NCBI GenBank assembly: GCA_004297165.1
Contig: SCUJ01000011.1
Location: forward strand, 254,095 to 318,094
Source of the DNA: Gammaproteobacteria bacterium
GTDB lineage: Bacteria > Pseudomonadota > Gammaproteobacteria > Eutrophobiales > Eutrophobiaceae
Direction: 5' to 3'
DNA: 64,000 nucleotides
A program made the position numbers and the translations under genes. Shown piece after piece: positions 39,412 to 48,913 of the stretch. Position 1 is the first letter of the stretch, and the number at the start of each line of letters is the position of its first letter. The notes beneath the pieces were generated by a model. It saw only the letters and a list, made by a program, of their open reading frames with translations, was not told the origin of the DNA and did no database searches.

Positions 39412-39966
39412 TTAATCTTCAGTTTTTTGCCGGCGGGGCTTGATGACGATCTTCACCCGGCCATCGGCGCCAGTTTGATCCGCCGCGGAGGCCGGTGCGC
39501 TGGTGGCGCGGATCCGGCTCAATTTGGTGTCGTATTCGATCCGATCCCCGCTGAAACTCGAACGCTCCTGGACGACCTCGGCCTTTTCGATGAGGATGAC
39601 GAGATTGTCAAACTCGTGAAATTCCATGCGTTGCGCCCGGCCTTCGTCATAAACCTTGCCGCCGTCCGGTAACTGCCGGTAGGTGGCGGGGTTGCCTTCG
39701 ACGATCAAGGTATCCAGTTCCTCGTTATCGGTATAGTGAACGGTCATCCGATCCCCGGTCATGCGGATGCTGCCTCTCGTCACCACGACATTCCCTTCAT
39801 AGACGGTCTGGTTTTTACGATCGTCGAGCTCCCATTTCCGCGCATCGATTTCGATGTCCTGTTCCTGATCCGTGCCGAGGGCGAAGGCGGCGGGCGCGGT
39901 CATGCCGAGCGACAAACCAAGGAGGCAATACGAGAAGCTAGTCTTTACTGATGCTGGTATGTACAT
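39412..39966 (-). CDS. lptA: LPS transport periplasmic protein LptA
   Basis: LptA forms the periplasmic bridge for LPS. The 184-residue product has a signal peptide (FSYCLLGLSLGMTAPAAFA) and the OstA-type beta-jellyroll (VYEGNVVVTRGSIRMTGDRMTVHY). The start overlaps lptC by 29 bp, which favours coupled translation; a later start is possible. Confidence 0.93.
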   Translation of the reverse strand: MYIPASVKTSFSYCLLGLSLGMTAPAAFALGTDQEQDIEIDARKWELDDRKNQTVYEGNVVVTRGSIRMTGDRMTVHYTDNEELDTLIVEGNPATYRQLPDGGKVYDEGRAQRMEFHEFDNLVILIEKAEVVQERSSFSGDRIEYDTKLSRIRATSAPASAADQTGADGRVKIVIKPRRQKTED

Positions 39967-40513
39967 CGTTCAACACCTCGAAACGGTCTTCATGCAGGTG
40001 GGCGCGCATGCCGGTCCCCGTCAACCGCAGCCTGGCGGAATCGATTTCAGCGTACTGATCCGTCTCGGCATAACCGCTGTCGGGAAGGATCCTGACCTTT
40101 TCCGTACGGATCCGCAACCGCATCTCGCCGGCGGCGTTCAGTTCCAGGATCTCGACCTTGCCTTCGAGCAGGATGACCTCATCGCCGTCCGTGACCCAGC
40201 CCTTGTCGGCGGATAACCGCACCGGGTTGGCCGTATCCAGCAGTTCCAGCGTGGGCGTGGTGAGGAGGGTGAAGTCATTCCCCGGATAATGCTCGATATA
40301 CAGGGCGCGCAGCCGCCGCGCCGGCAGGCCATCCGCGCCCATGACGATGGTGGAAAAATCCTCCATGTAATAGTCCGGCAATTCGGGGACCTGGGAGACG
40401 TCCCTGTCCCCCGAGGTCGCGAGGCGCCGGAGCAGCCAGAAACTGAGGCCGGCCAACACCAGCAGGCCGAATATTATAATGACGCGCCCCGGCTGGCGGA
40501 TGGTCAATGCCAT
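39938..40513 (-). CDS. lptC: LPS export system protein LptC
   Basis: LptC links LptBFG to LptA. The 191-residue product has a single N-terminal membrane helix (RVIIIFGLLVLAGLSFWLL) and a periplasmic LptC domain (DYYMEDFSTIVMGADGLPARRLRA). Its order kdsC-lptC-lptA is conserved. Confidence 0.93.
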   Translation of the reverse strand: MALTIRQPGRVIIIFGLLVLAGLSFWLLRRLATSGDRDVSQVPELPDYYMEDFSTIVMGADGLPARRLRALYIEHYPGNDFTLLTTPTLELLDTANPVRLSADKGWVTDGDEVILLEGKVEILELNAAGEMRLRIRTEKVRILPDSGYAETDQYAEIDSARLRLTGTGMRAHLHEDRFEVLNDVHTSISKD

Positions 40514-40567
40514 GGCGCTTCATCCGCACGGGGAGAGGGCTGCGCCACGCGACCGGGGGTGGGCCGA

Positions 40568-41110
40568 TCATTCACCGCGCAGATAGCGATTGATGTGATC
40601 CTCGAGCAGTCCTTTGGACCGCAAGAGCAGTTCGCAGACCTCCCGCACCGCGCCTTCGCCGCCCCGATTGACGGTCGTCCAATCGGCGTGTTCCCGCACC
40701 GCCGGCACGGCGTTGGCCACCGCAATCGCGAGGCCCACGTGCCCGAATGCCGGGAGATCGATGAGGTCATCGCCAACGAAAGCGGCCTCCTCCGGCGCCA
40801 CCCCGGCGCTTTCCAGCAGTTCCCGCAAGGCCTGAAGTTTGTCGTGCCGTCCCTGGATGACATGTGCGACGCCGAGCGATTCCATGCGGCGGGAGACCGC
40901 GTCGGACTGCCGGGAGGAGATGATCCCCACCTCGATGCCGGAGCGCTGCAACAACGTCATGCCGAGACCGTCATGGGCATGGAAGCGTTTGAACTCCTCG
41001 CCATACGGACCGATGAAGATCTCGCCGCCGGTGAGGACGCCGTCCACGTCGAAGATCGCGAGGCGAATCCCCGCGGCCTTGTGCAGCACTTCCTGTTCAG
41101 GCTGGTTCAT
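40568..41110 (-). CDS. kdsC: 3-deoxy-D-manno-octulosonate 8-phosphate phosphatase
   Basis: KdsC makes Kdo for LPS. The 180-residue HAD phosphatase has the nucleophile motif IFDVDGVLTGG (about 18-28; the family usually has an Asp where the first Gly stands), the SSRQS motif II and FVGDDLIDLPAFGHVGLAIAVANA. It overlaps kdsD by 4 bp. Confidence 0.95.
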   Translation of the reverse strand: MNQPEQEVLHKAAGIRLAIFDVDGVLTGGEIFIGPYGEEFKRFHAHDGLGMTLLQRSGIEVGIISSRQSDAVSRRMESLGVAHVIQGRHDKLQALRELLESAGVAPEEAAFVGDDLIDLPAFGHVGLAIAVANAVPAVREHADWTTVNRGGEGAVREVCELLLRSKGLLEDHINRYLRGE

Positions 41111-42108
41111 ACGACCCGGGCCCGCAACAGATCGTGCATGTTGAGCATGCCGAGCAGGACCCCGTTCCCGTCAGCGACCGGCAACGCATTTATCTTGCAG
41201 GTCTCCATCATGCCGAGGGCCTCCGAGGCCAGGTTGTCCGGCCCGATGGTCTTGCAGTTGCGGGTCATCACCTCGCCCACCAGCACGCGATGGACGTCCA
41301 CCCCGGCATCGAGCGAGCGCCTGAGGTCGCCGTCCGTGTAGATCCCGATGATGCGATTGCGCTTGTCCACCACTGCCGTCGAGCCCAGGCCCTTGCGGGT
41401 CATTTCGAGCAGGGCGTCCCGCAGCGGAGTATCTTCCCTCACCTTGGGGGTGCTCTTGCCGGTGTGCATGATGTCGTTCACGCGCAGGAGCAGGCGCCGC
41501 CCCAATACGCCGCCGGGGTGGGACCGCGCAAAATCCTCGGGCCCGAATCCGCGCGCCTCCAGCAGGGCGATCGCAAGCGCGTCGCCCATGACCAGGGTCG
41601 CGGTGGTGCTGGAGGTGGGGGCGAGCCCCAGCGGGCAGGCCTCCTTGGCGACGCTCACATCGATATGGATCGTGGCGGATCGCGCGAGCGTGGAACGGGG
41701 ATTCCCGGTCAGGGTGATGAGCGGCGCCCCGAGGCGCTTGATCGCGGGCAGCAGCAGGGTGATCTCGTCGCTCTCGCCGGAGTTCGACAGGGCGATCACC
41801 ACATCCTCCCGGGTGATCATCCCGAGGTCGCCATGACTCGCCTCCGCCGGATGGACGAAGAAGGCGGGCGATCCGGTGCTGGCCAGCGTGGCCGCAATCT
41901 TGCCGCCGATGTGCCCCGATTTGCCCATGCCGATCACGACGATGCGTCCCGCGCAGGCGAGCAGCAACTGGCAGGCGGCGATGAAATTGTGGTCGATTCG
42001 GTTTACGAGTTGCCGGACCGCGTCGGTCTCGGTCCGGATCACCGCCCGGCCGAGACTCATGAGTCTGCGCGTCTCCGCGGTGTTGGCTGACTTTCGCTTG
42101 GTTTTCAT
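41107..42108 (-). CDS. kdsD: Arabinose-5-phosphate isomerase
   Basis: KdsD converts ribulose 5-phosphate to arabinose 5-phosphate for Kdo. The 333-residue product has a SIS domain (GRIVVIGMGKSGHIGGKIAATLASTGSPAFFVHPAEASHGDLG) and two C-terminal CBS domains. It heads the minus-strand kdsD-kdsC-lptC-lptA-lptB-rpoN run and is divergent from amgK (119-bp spacer). Confidence 0.96.
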   Translation of the reverse strand: MKTKRKSANTAETRRLMSLGRAVIRTETDAVRQLVNRIDHNFIAACQLLLACAGRIVVIGMGKSGHIGGKIAATLASTGSPAFFVHPAEASHGDLGMITREDVVIALSNSGESDEITLLLPAIKRLGAPLITLTGNPRSTLARSATIHIDVSVAKEACPLGLAPTSSTTATLVMGDALAIALLEARGFGPEDFARSHPGGVLGRRLLLRVNDIMHTGKSTPKVREDTPLRDALLEMTRKGLGSTAVVDKRNRIIGIYTDGDLRRSLDAGVDVHRVLVGEVMTRNCKTIGPDNLASEALGMMETCKINALPVADGNGVLLGMLNMHDLLRARVV

Positions 42109-42227
42109 TATTCTGGGTTGGCGGATTTGTAGCGGTTATCATAGCCGGAAACGCCCGCTACGGCACGGGCCGCGCCGCGGAAAACAGATTGAATCCCCTC
42201 CGGCATCGATCGGATACTACCTGACCT

Positions 42228-43235
42228 ATGCACAATCCGCACATGACAACCGGGAGACTCGAACAAATCCATGCGTGGCTGAGAAATAGCCCGGGGATGA
42301 ACTCCTATACCCTGGCCCCGGCCTCGGAGGACGCGAGTTTCCGCAGGTATTTCCGGATCGATGCCGGCGCCGGCACGCGGATCCTCATGGACGCCCCGCC
42401 GGGAAAAGAGGATTGCCGGCCGTTTCTGGACATCAACCGGCGGCTCGCCGCCGCGGGTGTGAATGTCCCCGCGATCCACGCGAGCGATGTGGATCTCGGC
42501 TTCATCCTCATGGACGATTTCGGCAGCGCCCTGTATCTCGACCGGCTCACGGAAGAAAACGCGGATAGTCTCTATACGGACGCCATCGACGCGCTCACGC
42601 GGATGCAGCGGGCGACGGACATCCGTGGCCTGCCCTGGTATGACGAACGACTGCTGCTTGCCGAAATGCGCCTGTTTCGCGAGTGGCTGGTGGAGAAGCA
42701 CTTGCGGATCAGCCTGAACCGGGATGAAGAGACGCTGTTGAACCGGACCTTCGAAGCGCTGATCGCCAATGCCCTGGAACAGCCGCGAACCTTCGTCCAC
42801 CGGGATTATCACTCCCGCAACCTCATGCTGACCCCGTGCGGCAATCCGGGGATGCTCGATTACCAGGATGCCGTCTACGGCCCAATAAGCTATGACCTCG
42901 TCTCCCTCCTCAAGGATTGCTATATCCGCTGGCCGGGGGAACGGATCCGTGCCTGGGTCTCGGACTATTGCCGGAAGATCGAACCCGCCGTCGACGTCGA
43001 GGAGGAACGCTTTCCCCGCTGGTTCGATCTGATGGGGGCGCAGCGGCATCTGAAGGCCAGCGGCATCTTCGCGCGCCTCTGGCATCGGGACGGCAAGGCC
43101 GGGTTTTTACGCGATATCCCGCGGACCCTGTCCTATATCGTGGATCTGCGCGACCAGTACCCGGAGCTTGCGGGACTCGCCGATTTTATCGACGCGCGCG
43201 TCCTGCCCGCCCTCGCGACGCCGCCCGGTCGATGA
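42228..43235 (+). CDS. amgK: N-acetylmuramate/N-acetylglucosamine kinase AmgK (aminoglycoside phosphotransferase family)
   Basis: AmgK phosphorylates MurNAc and GlcNAc at C1 in the peptidoglycan recycling shortcut. The 335-residue kinase has FVHRDYHSRNLMLT (catalytic loop, about 195-208) and MLDYQDAVYGPISYDLVSLL. It overlaps murU by 4 bp (ATGA), so translation is coupled. This AmgK-MurU route bypasses UDP-MurNAc de novo synthesis and can lower fosfomycin sensitivity in Pseudomonas. An alternative start is at 42243. Confidence 0.92.
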   Translation: MHNPHMTTGRLEQIHAWLRNSPGMNSYTLAPASEDASFRRYFRIDAGAGTRILMDAPPGKEDCRPFLDINRRLAAAGVNVPAIHASDVDLGFILMDDFGSALYLDRLTEENADSLYTDAIDALTRMQRATDIRGLPWYDERLLLAEMRLFREWLVEKHLRISLNRDEETLLNRTFEALIANALEQPRTFVHRDYHSRNLMLTPCGNPGMLDYQDAVYGPISYDLVSLLKDCYIRWPGERIRAWVSDYCRKIEPAVDVEEERFPRWFDLMGAQRHLKASGIFARLWHRDGKAGFLRDIPRTLSYIVDLRDQYPELAGLADFIDARVLPALATPPGR

Positions 43236-43882
43236 AGGCGATGCTGCTCGCGGCGGGTCTCGGCACGCGGATGCGACCGTTGACCGACCGCCTCCCCAAA
43301 CCCCTCATTGAGGTGCAGGGCAAACCGCTGCTGCACCATCACCTGGAAAACCTCGCGCGCGCGGGATTCACGGAGGTCGTTATCAATCATTCCCGTCTCG
43401 GCGGGATGATCGAGGATTACTGCGGCGACGGCGCGCAGTATGGACTGCGCATCCGTTATTCCCGCGAGGGCGATGAACCCCTGGACATCGGAGGCGGGAT
43501 CCTCAACGCCCTCAATCTGCTCGGCTCTGGACCCTTTCTCGTCGTCAGCGCCGACCTCTACACGGATTTCGATTTCGCCCGCCTGCGCGGGCGGGATGTT
43601 GACCTCGCGCACTTTGTCCTGGTGGACAATCCCGCGTTTCATCCGGTCGGCGATTTTCACCTGGACGGGTCGCGGGTCAGCCTGACCGCGGGTCTGCGCC
43701 TGACCTACGGCGGTATCGGGGTTTTTAGCCCCGCGTTCTTCGAAGGCTGCCGCGAGCGCGTCTTTCCGATCCTCCCCCTGCTATGCCAGGCCGTGGCGAA
43801 AGGTCAGGTCACCGGCGAACATTTCACCGGGACCTGGGTGAACGTGGGGACGCCCGAGCAACTGGCGGAATTGAATCGGTGA
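43232..43882 (+). CDS. murU: N-acetylmuramate-1-phosphate uridylyltransferase MurU
   Basis: MurU turns MurNAc-1-phosphate into UDP-MurNAc. The 216-residue nucleotidyltransferase has MKAMLLAAGLGTRMRPLTDRLPKPL at the N-terminus and GNVGTPEQL-type NVGTPEQLAEL at the end. The ATG at 43232 overlaps the amgK stop. It converges with a UPF0016 gene. Confidence 0.93.
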   Translation: MKAMLLAAGLGTRMRPLTDRLPKPLIEVQGKPLLHHHLENLARAGFTEVVINHSRLGGMIEDYCGDGAQYGLRIRYSREGDEPLDIGGGILNALNLLGSGPFLVVSADLYTDFDFARLRGRDVDLAHFVLVDNPAFHPVGDFHLDGSRVSLTAGLRLTYGGIGVFSPAFFEGCRERVFPILPLLCQAVAKGQVTGEHFTGTWVNVGTPEQLAELNR

Positions 43883-43892
43883 TCTGAAGCAA

Positions 43893-44174
43893 TCAGGCAT
43901 GATTATTCACCAGCATCCACGCGCCGATGCCGATGAATCCAATCGCGGCGATATAGTGCAGGGTCCTGCCGCTTAAATATTGGGAGAGCAGCGCACCGGC
44001 GAAGACCCCTATAGCCGAGGTCGCGATGAGCGCCAACGAGGCGCCGAGAAACACCGTGAGCTTGCTGACATCTTTCTCGGCGGCGAACAGCAGGGTCGCG
44101 AGTTGCGTCTTGTCCCCGAGCTCGGCGAGGAAGACGGTGGTGAAGACGGTGAACAAGATTTTGAGATCCATCAT
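43893..44174 (-). CDS. UPF0016/TMEM165-GDT1 family small membrane protein
   Basis: This 93-residue protein has the UPF0016 motif AELGDKTQLATLLFAA (about 17-32) and three predicted helices. Family members export Mn2+ or Ca2+/H+. Here only one half-domain is present, against about 190 residues with two motifs in the full-length form, so it must work as a dimer. No manganese riboswitch is visible upstream. Confidence 0.85.
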   Translation of the reverse strand: MMDLKILFTVFTTVFLAELGDKTQLATLLFAAEKDVSKLTVFLGASLALIATSAIGVFAGALLSQYLSGRTLHYIAAIGFIGIGAWMLVNNHA

Positions 44175-44270
44175 TTATCCTTCAGGTTTTAACTGGACAG
44201 TTAAGGGTTGAATGCCTCGCCCTTCGGGAGTGGAGCAAAGAGAGAGGGTCAATCTAAAATCTGAAATTTT

Positions 44271-44798
44271 TTACATTGCACTAATCTCGTCCGCGAAACT
44301 GTCCACGCTGGCCCAGTCGGTGTATTCGATCACGGTATCGCGCGCCGTGGGGCCGCCAGTGATGAGCATGATGAAACGGATCATGGTCCGGTCGATGAAG
44401 TCATAGCGGGGATATTCCAACCGCCCGGCGAACACCGCGAGTTTGCCGGGCCGCCAGCGCAGTTGTTTCAGGAATTTTTTCAGGTACGGGTTGGTCTCCG
44501 GCCGGTTCTTGGCCGGTTTTCTGGCGACGATATTGACGGTGAAGAAGGCGGTGCGCTTGCGCTCCAGCAGCGGCCGCTCCCGCCGGATGAACTCGGCAAC
44601 GACCGGCTGGTGTTTGCCGTAACGGATACTCGCGCCGATGACGATCTTCTCATAGCCTTCCGTTGGTCCCGGATCGCCGTCCGCGAAATCGTGCAGGGTC
44701 GCCTTATGCCCCTGACCCTGCAAACGTTCCCGCAACCTCCGGCAGATCTTGCCGGTATGGCCGTCCGTGGTGGAATAGAGAATCAGTATCTGCGCCAT
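44271..44798 (-). CDS. hemG: Menaquinone-type protoporphyrinogen oxidase HemG (flavodoxin fold)
   Basis: HemG oxidises protoporphyrinogen IX. The 175-residue product starts MAQILILYSTTDGHTGKI (flavodoxin FMN loop), has YEKIVIGASIRYGKHQP and the FIDRTMIRFIMLITGG C-terminus of HemG proteins. The start at 44798 follows hemY's stop by 17 bp. It is the last gene of hemC-hemD-hemX-hemY-hemG. Confidence 0.95.
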   Translation of the reverse strand: MAQILILYSTTDGHTGKICRRLRERLQGQGHKATLHDFADGDPGPTEGYEKIVIGASIRYGKHQPVVAEFIRRERPLLERKRTAFFTVNIVARKPAKNRPETNPYLKKFLKQLRWRPGKLAVFAGRLEYPRYDFIDRTMIRFIMLITGGPTARDTVIEYTDWASVDSFADEISAM

Positions 44799-44815
44799 AA
44801 CCCGATACGGCGGGG

Positions 44816-46039
44816 CTAATTCACTATGACCGGCAATCCCTGCCGCGCGGGCGCAGGCGCGGACTGCGCCTTGGTGGCTGCCTCCAGTCCTGCCCGGTAG
44901 CACTCGGCGGCGGCGCGCGCGTCGCCCTCTGTCTCGTGCAGGCGGGCCAGTTCGCGGTAGATCTCCGGTTCCGGCCTGCGCGCCACGCATTCCTGGAGAT
45001 AGCTCCGGGCCTTCCCCCAGAGCTTGTTCTGCAGACAGAGACGGCCGAGGGCAAGGAGCAGCTCCGGGTCGTCCGCGCGATCCTTGAGGAGGCCTTCGGC
45101 GAAGGCAAGCTGCCGGGCGATATGCGGACCCTGCGTCAGGCCGTAGAGCCGGATCAGGTTGCCGTCGTAATGTTTTTTCAGGGTCTGTCGCAGCAGTGAC
45201 TCGCTCCCGGCATGATCGTCATGGCGCAATGCCTCCTGGCACCACGCGCCAATGAGGCGCGTTTCCCGCCGCAGTTTTTTCGGGATCTCCTTCCAGAGAT
45301 TATCGAGTTCGCCCCGGTCATTGGTCCTGGCGAGCAGCCCGGTGTACGCCTGGATGCGGTAGTCGGCAACCTGCTCCTGGGTCAACGCCCTGGCGCGGGC
45401 GAGATCGTCGAGCAGGTCGATCGCCTGGCGCCAATCCCCGATCCGCAGGCTGGTTTCGAGCAGCATCAACTTGACCTTGCCGGTTTTTTTCGATTGCCCG
45501 TGCAGGACACGCAGGAGCGCATGGGCCTGTTCGTGCTGATCGCGCTGCAATTGCAACTCCGCCTGGGTCAGGCCCAGGGCGAGCGGGTGGCCTTCGCCGT
45601 GTTCGCGCGCGAGATCCAGGTATTTGTCCCGGCGCGTCAGGGCTTGCTGGTGTTGCGCGGCGCGGGCGGCGAAGAGGTAATTCAACAGGGGCAGGCGACT
45701 GCCCGCCGCGCCCTTGCTGAAATTCCGCTCCGCGCCGATCCAATTGCCTTCGAGGAGATCCAGGCAGCCCTGGTGGAGCAACTTTTCGGCGCGCAGGTGT
45801 TGTTTGTGATTCCGCCAGCGCCGGTAGTCCCGCGGCATCTTCCACAACTTCCGCGCGAGCGCGAGCGCCAGATAAAACAAGACGCAGAATACGATCAGGG
45901 CGACGACGAACAACGCGAGGCTGATCTGTACCGAGATCCCCCCATGGCTGAAGAGGACACGGCCCGGATAGCGTTCCAGAAAGATCCCGATCCCGAAGGC
46001 GATCGCCAGACTTCCAAGCAGCAGCAGCAGAAGGCGCAT
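44816..46039 (-). CDS. hemY: HemY protein (TPR membrane protein of the haem operon)
   Basis: This 407-residue protein has two N-terminal membrane helices (LLLLLGSLAIAFGIGIFL, ISLALFVVALIVFCVLFYLALALA) and TPR helices after them. It is the enterobacterial-type HemY, distinct from protoporphyrinogen oxidases. Its role is not settled. It lies 3 bp after hemX. Confidence 0.93.
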   Translation of the reverse strand: MRLLLLLLGSLAIAFGIGIFLERYPGRVLFSHGGISVQISLALFVVALIVFCVLFYLALALARKLWKMPRDYRRWRNHKQHLRAEKLLHQGCLDLLEGNWIGAERNFSKGAAGSRLPLLNYLFAARAAQHQQALTRRDKYLDLAREHGEGHPLALGLTQAELQLQRDQHEQAHALLRVLHGQSKKTGKVKLMLLETSLRIGDWRQAIDLLDDLARARALTQEQVADYRIQAYTGLLARTNDRGELDNLWKEIPKKLRRETRLIGAWCQEALRHDDHAGSESLLRQTLKKHYDGNLIRLYGLTQGPHIARQLAFAEGLLKDRADDPELLLALGRLCLQNKLWGKARSYLQECVARRPEPEIYRELARLHETEGDARAAAECYRAGLEAATKAQSAPAPARQGLPVIVN

Positions 46040-46042
46040 GGA

Positions 46043-47152
46043 TCAATTACCGGGCGCGGGCTCGGCGTTCGGGGCGCGCAACTCCTCGCGCAGCGTTCGG
46101 GCGGCCGTGAGCGTTGCGCCGAGGTCCGGCAGATCGGGCCTGAGTTCGATCCCGTGCATGAGTTCAAGGGATTCGAGGATGGCGGCGACCCCGGCATCGC
46201 CGGCGGAGAAATAACGCTTGATCCAGTTATCCGCAAGCGTGACCGCGCTCTGGAAATTTTCGGTATCCCCGAGCAACAGGCTGAGACGGGCGGTCTCCAG
46301 TTGCAGACGCAGATTGAGGGTGAGGAAATAGCGCTGTTCCGGCGGCAGAAAATCGGCGGGATTGGTCTCTTCCGTGGAGATTACGAGCAGGCTGCGTAAT
46401 TCGCCCCAGATGGCGTCCAGCAGCCGCCGCCATGCCGGTCGCGTATCTTCGGCGGCAGGTTCGGCATCATCGTTGGTGGGGGTGGTTGACGCCTGACTTT
46501 GCTTCAGCGGGAGTTGGTCCACGCGCGTGACGAGGTCGGCGAGATAGACCGACATCCCCGGGATATCGGGGCGATTCACCGAGCGTATCGCATTCATTTC
46601 GGCGGCGAGCGAGCCGCGCAACTCCGCCAGGCGCGGGTCCTCGGCGAGGGCCAGGCGCCGATCCGCCAGGCCCAGGGCCGTGAGGGCGGTCTCCGCATCG
46701 CGGTCGAGACTCAGATGGTGGCTGGCGAGGATTAATAATTGTTCGACCTCGGCGAGGATCAGCTCGGGATCGGCCGCGGCATCCCGCTGCCGCAAGGCCA
46801 TGACAGTCTGGCCAAGTATCTTCAGTTCTTCCTGCGTTGTCTCGGCGGCGGCCGACTGTTCCGAGGATTGTTCTTTAATCCCGGAGATCGCTGTGTCGAT
46901 ACCGTCGAGGCGCCGGGCGAATTCATCGAGCCGCAGTTGCTGTTCTGTAACCGAGGTTTGCAAACCGTCCATCCCGCGAAGGCGCTGGACGGACAATGCG
47001 GCCACGGCCAGGGCCGCGACGGCGAGTATGAGGGCCAGCAGTCCGAGTCCGCGGCCTTTCCGTCTGGTCGAGTCGGCGGCGGCGGGTTCTTGCAAGCTGG
47101 AGTTGTCGGCGCCGGGGTCAGTTTGTCCGGCGGCGTTGTCCTCAATGTTCAT
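46043..47152 (-). CDS. hemX: HemX family protein (uroporphyrinogen-III C-methyltransferase-like)
   Basis: This 369-residue protein has a basic start, one membrane helix (LGLLALILAVAALAVAAL), a coiled-coil region (about 60-125) and a periplasmic domain with LILASHHLSLDRDAETALTAL. HemX proteins lie in haem operons but lack the methyltransferase catalytic domain; function unclear. It overlaps hemD by 4 bp. Confidence 0.92.
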   Translation of the reverse strand: MNIEDNAAGQTDPGADNSSLQEPAAADSTRRKGRGLGLLALILAVAALAVAALSVQRLRGMDGLQTSVTEQQLRLDEFARRLDGIDTAISGIKEQSSEQSAAAETTQEELKILGQTVMALRQRDAAADPELILAEVEQLLILASHHLSLDRDAETALTALGLADRRLALAEDPRLAELRGSLAAEMNAIRSVNRPDIPGMSVYLADLVTRVDQLPLKQSQASTTPTNDDAEPAAEDTRPAWRRLLDAIWGELRSLLVISTEETNPADFLPPEQRYFLTLNLRLQLETARLSLLLGDTENFQSAVTLADNWIKRYFSAGDAGVAAILESLELMHGIELRPDLPDLGATLTAARTLREELRAPNAEPAPGN

Positions 47153-47934
47153 TGCCGTTCCTCGAATAATTGTTTGATCGCGGCGAACAGACCTTCATCG
47201 CTGGCTTCGCTCGCGACCCTGGGCGTCAGCCGGAAACCCCGGGCAAGGGCATGGGTGGATACCCTCTCGCTGATCGCCACAAGCTGGGTGTCGAAGAGTG
47301 TGGCCCTGTCTTCGGGCGGGGTCATGTCGATCAGATTTTGCAAGCCTTCCGCGCTGGATATTACTATGGCATCAGGGCTGTTCCGACTCCAGATTTTTTT
47401 CATTCGATCATTATCTATCTCGGGCCTGCGGCGGCGATAGACTTCGAGATATGCGACCCGCGCCCCGCGAACGGCAAGGCGTTCGCGCAGGAGATCCCTG
47501 CCGCCCTCGCCCCGGATAATGACGATGGCGCGGCCCGCAATCTCGTCCGCTTGCAGACCTGGCAGGTCCAGCAGGGCTTCGCTGCCAATGCCCATCGCCT
47601 GGTGTACCTGCCGGAAGCCGTGCTCTTGCAGGATCCGGCAGGTGGCGCCGCCGACGGCATAGATGGAGCGATCCGCGCAGAGTGCGAAGGCATCCGGAAT
47701 CAATCCGATCAGGCAACGCACCGCATTAACGCTGATGAAGACGAGGACCTCCGCTTCCGCGAGCAGAGCACGGGCCGTGCGCTCCCGCTCAGCGCCCGCC
47801 AGCGCCTCGATCCCGATCACCGGCAGGGATAATACCCTGCCGCCGCCGGCCTCGATCATGTGGATTAGTTTTTCGGCCTGCCCAGCGGGCCGGGTGATCA
47901 GGATGGTTCTATTGCTAAGGGCCGCTTGTCGCAT
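47149..47934 (-). CDS. hemD: Uroporphyrinogen-III synthase
   Basis: HemD cyclises hydroxymethylbilane to uroporphyrinogen III. The 261-residue product has ILITRPAGQAEKLIHMIEAGG, VNAVRCL, and SPDAIVISSAEGLQNLID, which fit this poorly conserved family, and the place directly after hemC (5-bp gap) makes it firm. Confidence 0.92.
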   Translation of the reverse strand: MRQAALSNRTILITRPAGQAEKLIHMIEAGGGRVLSLPVIGIEALAGAERERTARALLAEAEVLVFISVNAVRCLIGLIPDAFALCADRSIYAVGGATCRILQEHGFRQVHQAMGIGSEALLDLPGLQADEIAGRAIVIIRGEGGRDLLRERLAVRGARVAYLEVYRRRRPEIDNDRMKKIWSRNSPDAIVISSAEGLQNLIDMTPPEDRATLFDTQLVAISERVSTHALARGFRLTPRVASEASDEGLFAAIKQLFEERQ

Positions 47935-47939
47935 TCAAT

Positions 47940-48866
47940 TCAACGCGGCACTGCCGAGAGGATTCGATCCGCGCCCTTCCCGATCAGATCGGTCCCGACC
48001 GTTTCTCCGATCGCCACGGCCCGTTCCCGCGGACCGCTGGCCGAGGCGCGCAGGATCTCCCTGCCGTCCAGACTGCCGACGAGGGCGCGGAGCGATAACT
48101 CGTTTCCAGCGCAGGTCGCAAGCGCGGCCACCGGCGCATGGCAGCCTCCGTTCAGGCGGCGGCTCAAGGCGCGTTCCGCGAGCACGCAGGTATGGGTTTG
48201 CGGGTGATCGAGCGGACGGATGAGATCCAGAACGGCGTCATCGTCGGTGCGGATCTCAAGTCCCAGCGCGCCTTGACCGATGGCCGGGAGCAGCGTAGCT
48301 ACCGGCAGATAGCCGCGGATCCGGTCGGCGAGCCCGAGCCGCAGCAGTCCGGCCGCGGCCAGGATCAGGGCGTCGAATTGCCCGTCATCGAGCTTGCGCA
48401 AACGGGTGCCGACGTTGCCGCGGATATCCCGGATCTCGAGATCCGGCCGCAACTGCGCGAGCTGGCAGCGGCGGCGCAGGCTGGAGGTGCCGATCCGCGC
48501 GCCTTGCGGCAGATCGGCCAACGATCGATGATGCGGGGATACGATGGCATCGCGGCAGTCCTCCCGCTCCATGATGACAGGGAGCCGCAGACCTTCCGGC
48601 AGATCGATGGTGACATCCTTCATGGAATGGACCGCGAGATCGGCGCGATCTTCCAGCAGGGCCTGCTCCAGTTCCTTCACGAAGGCGCCCTTGCCGCCGA
48701 GCTGATCGAGCGATCGGTCCAGGAACCGATCCGCCTCGGTGGAGACGCCGAGGATCTCGACGGCAAGTCCCGGATGGATTGCGAGGAGGCGCTCACGCAC
48801 ATGGTTGGCCTGCCACATGGCGAGCGGGCTTTCCCTGGATATGATCCGCAACTTATCTGCTATCAT
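47940..48866 (-). CDS. hemC: Porphobilinogen deaminase (hydroxymethylbilane synthase)
   Basis: HemC joins four porphobilinogens into hydroxymethylbilane. The 308-residue product has RESPLAMWQANHVRERL, FVKELEQALLEDRADLAVHSMKDV and the cofactor-Cys motif NGGCHAPVAA. It is the first gene of the hem operon and is divergent from gshB across only 47 bp. Confidence 0.97.
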   Translation of the reverse strand: MIADKLRIISRESPLAMWQANHVRERLLAIHPGLAVEILGVSTEADRFLDRSLDQLGGKGAFVKELEQALLEDRADLAVHSMKDVTIDLPEGLRLPVIMEREDCRDAIVSPHHRSLADLPQGARIGTSSLRRRCQLAQLRPDLEIRDIRGNVGTRLRKLDDGQFDALILAAAGLLRLGLADRIRGYLPVATLLPAIGQGALGLEIRTDDDAVLDLIRPLDHPQTHTCVLAERALSRRLNGGCHAPVAALATCAGNELSLRALVGSLDGREILRASASGPRERAVAIGETVGTDLIGKGADRILSAVPR

Positions 48867-48913
48867 GAAATGCCCTCTCGGGACGATCTGGGTTTGGTCA
48901 CAGAGTAATTAAT

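Noticed and set aside
44175-44270. Manganese (yybP-ykoY) riboswitch upstream of the UPF0016 gene
   Set aside because: The conserved motif bases and paired elements are not seen.
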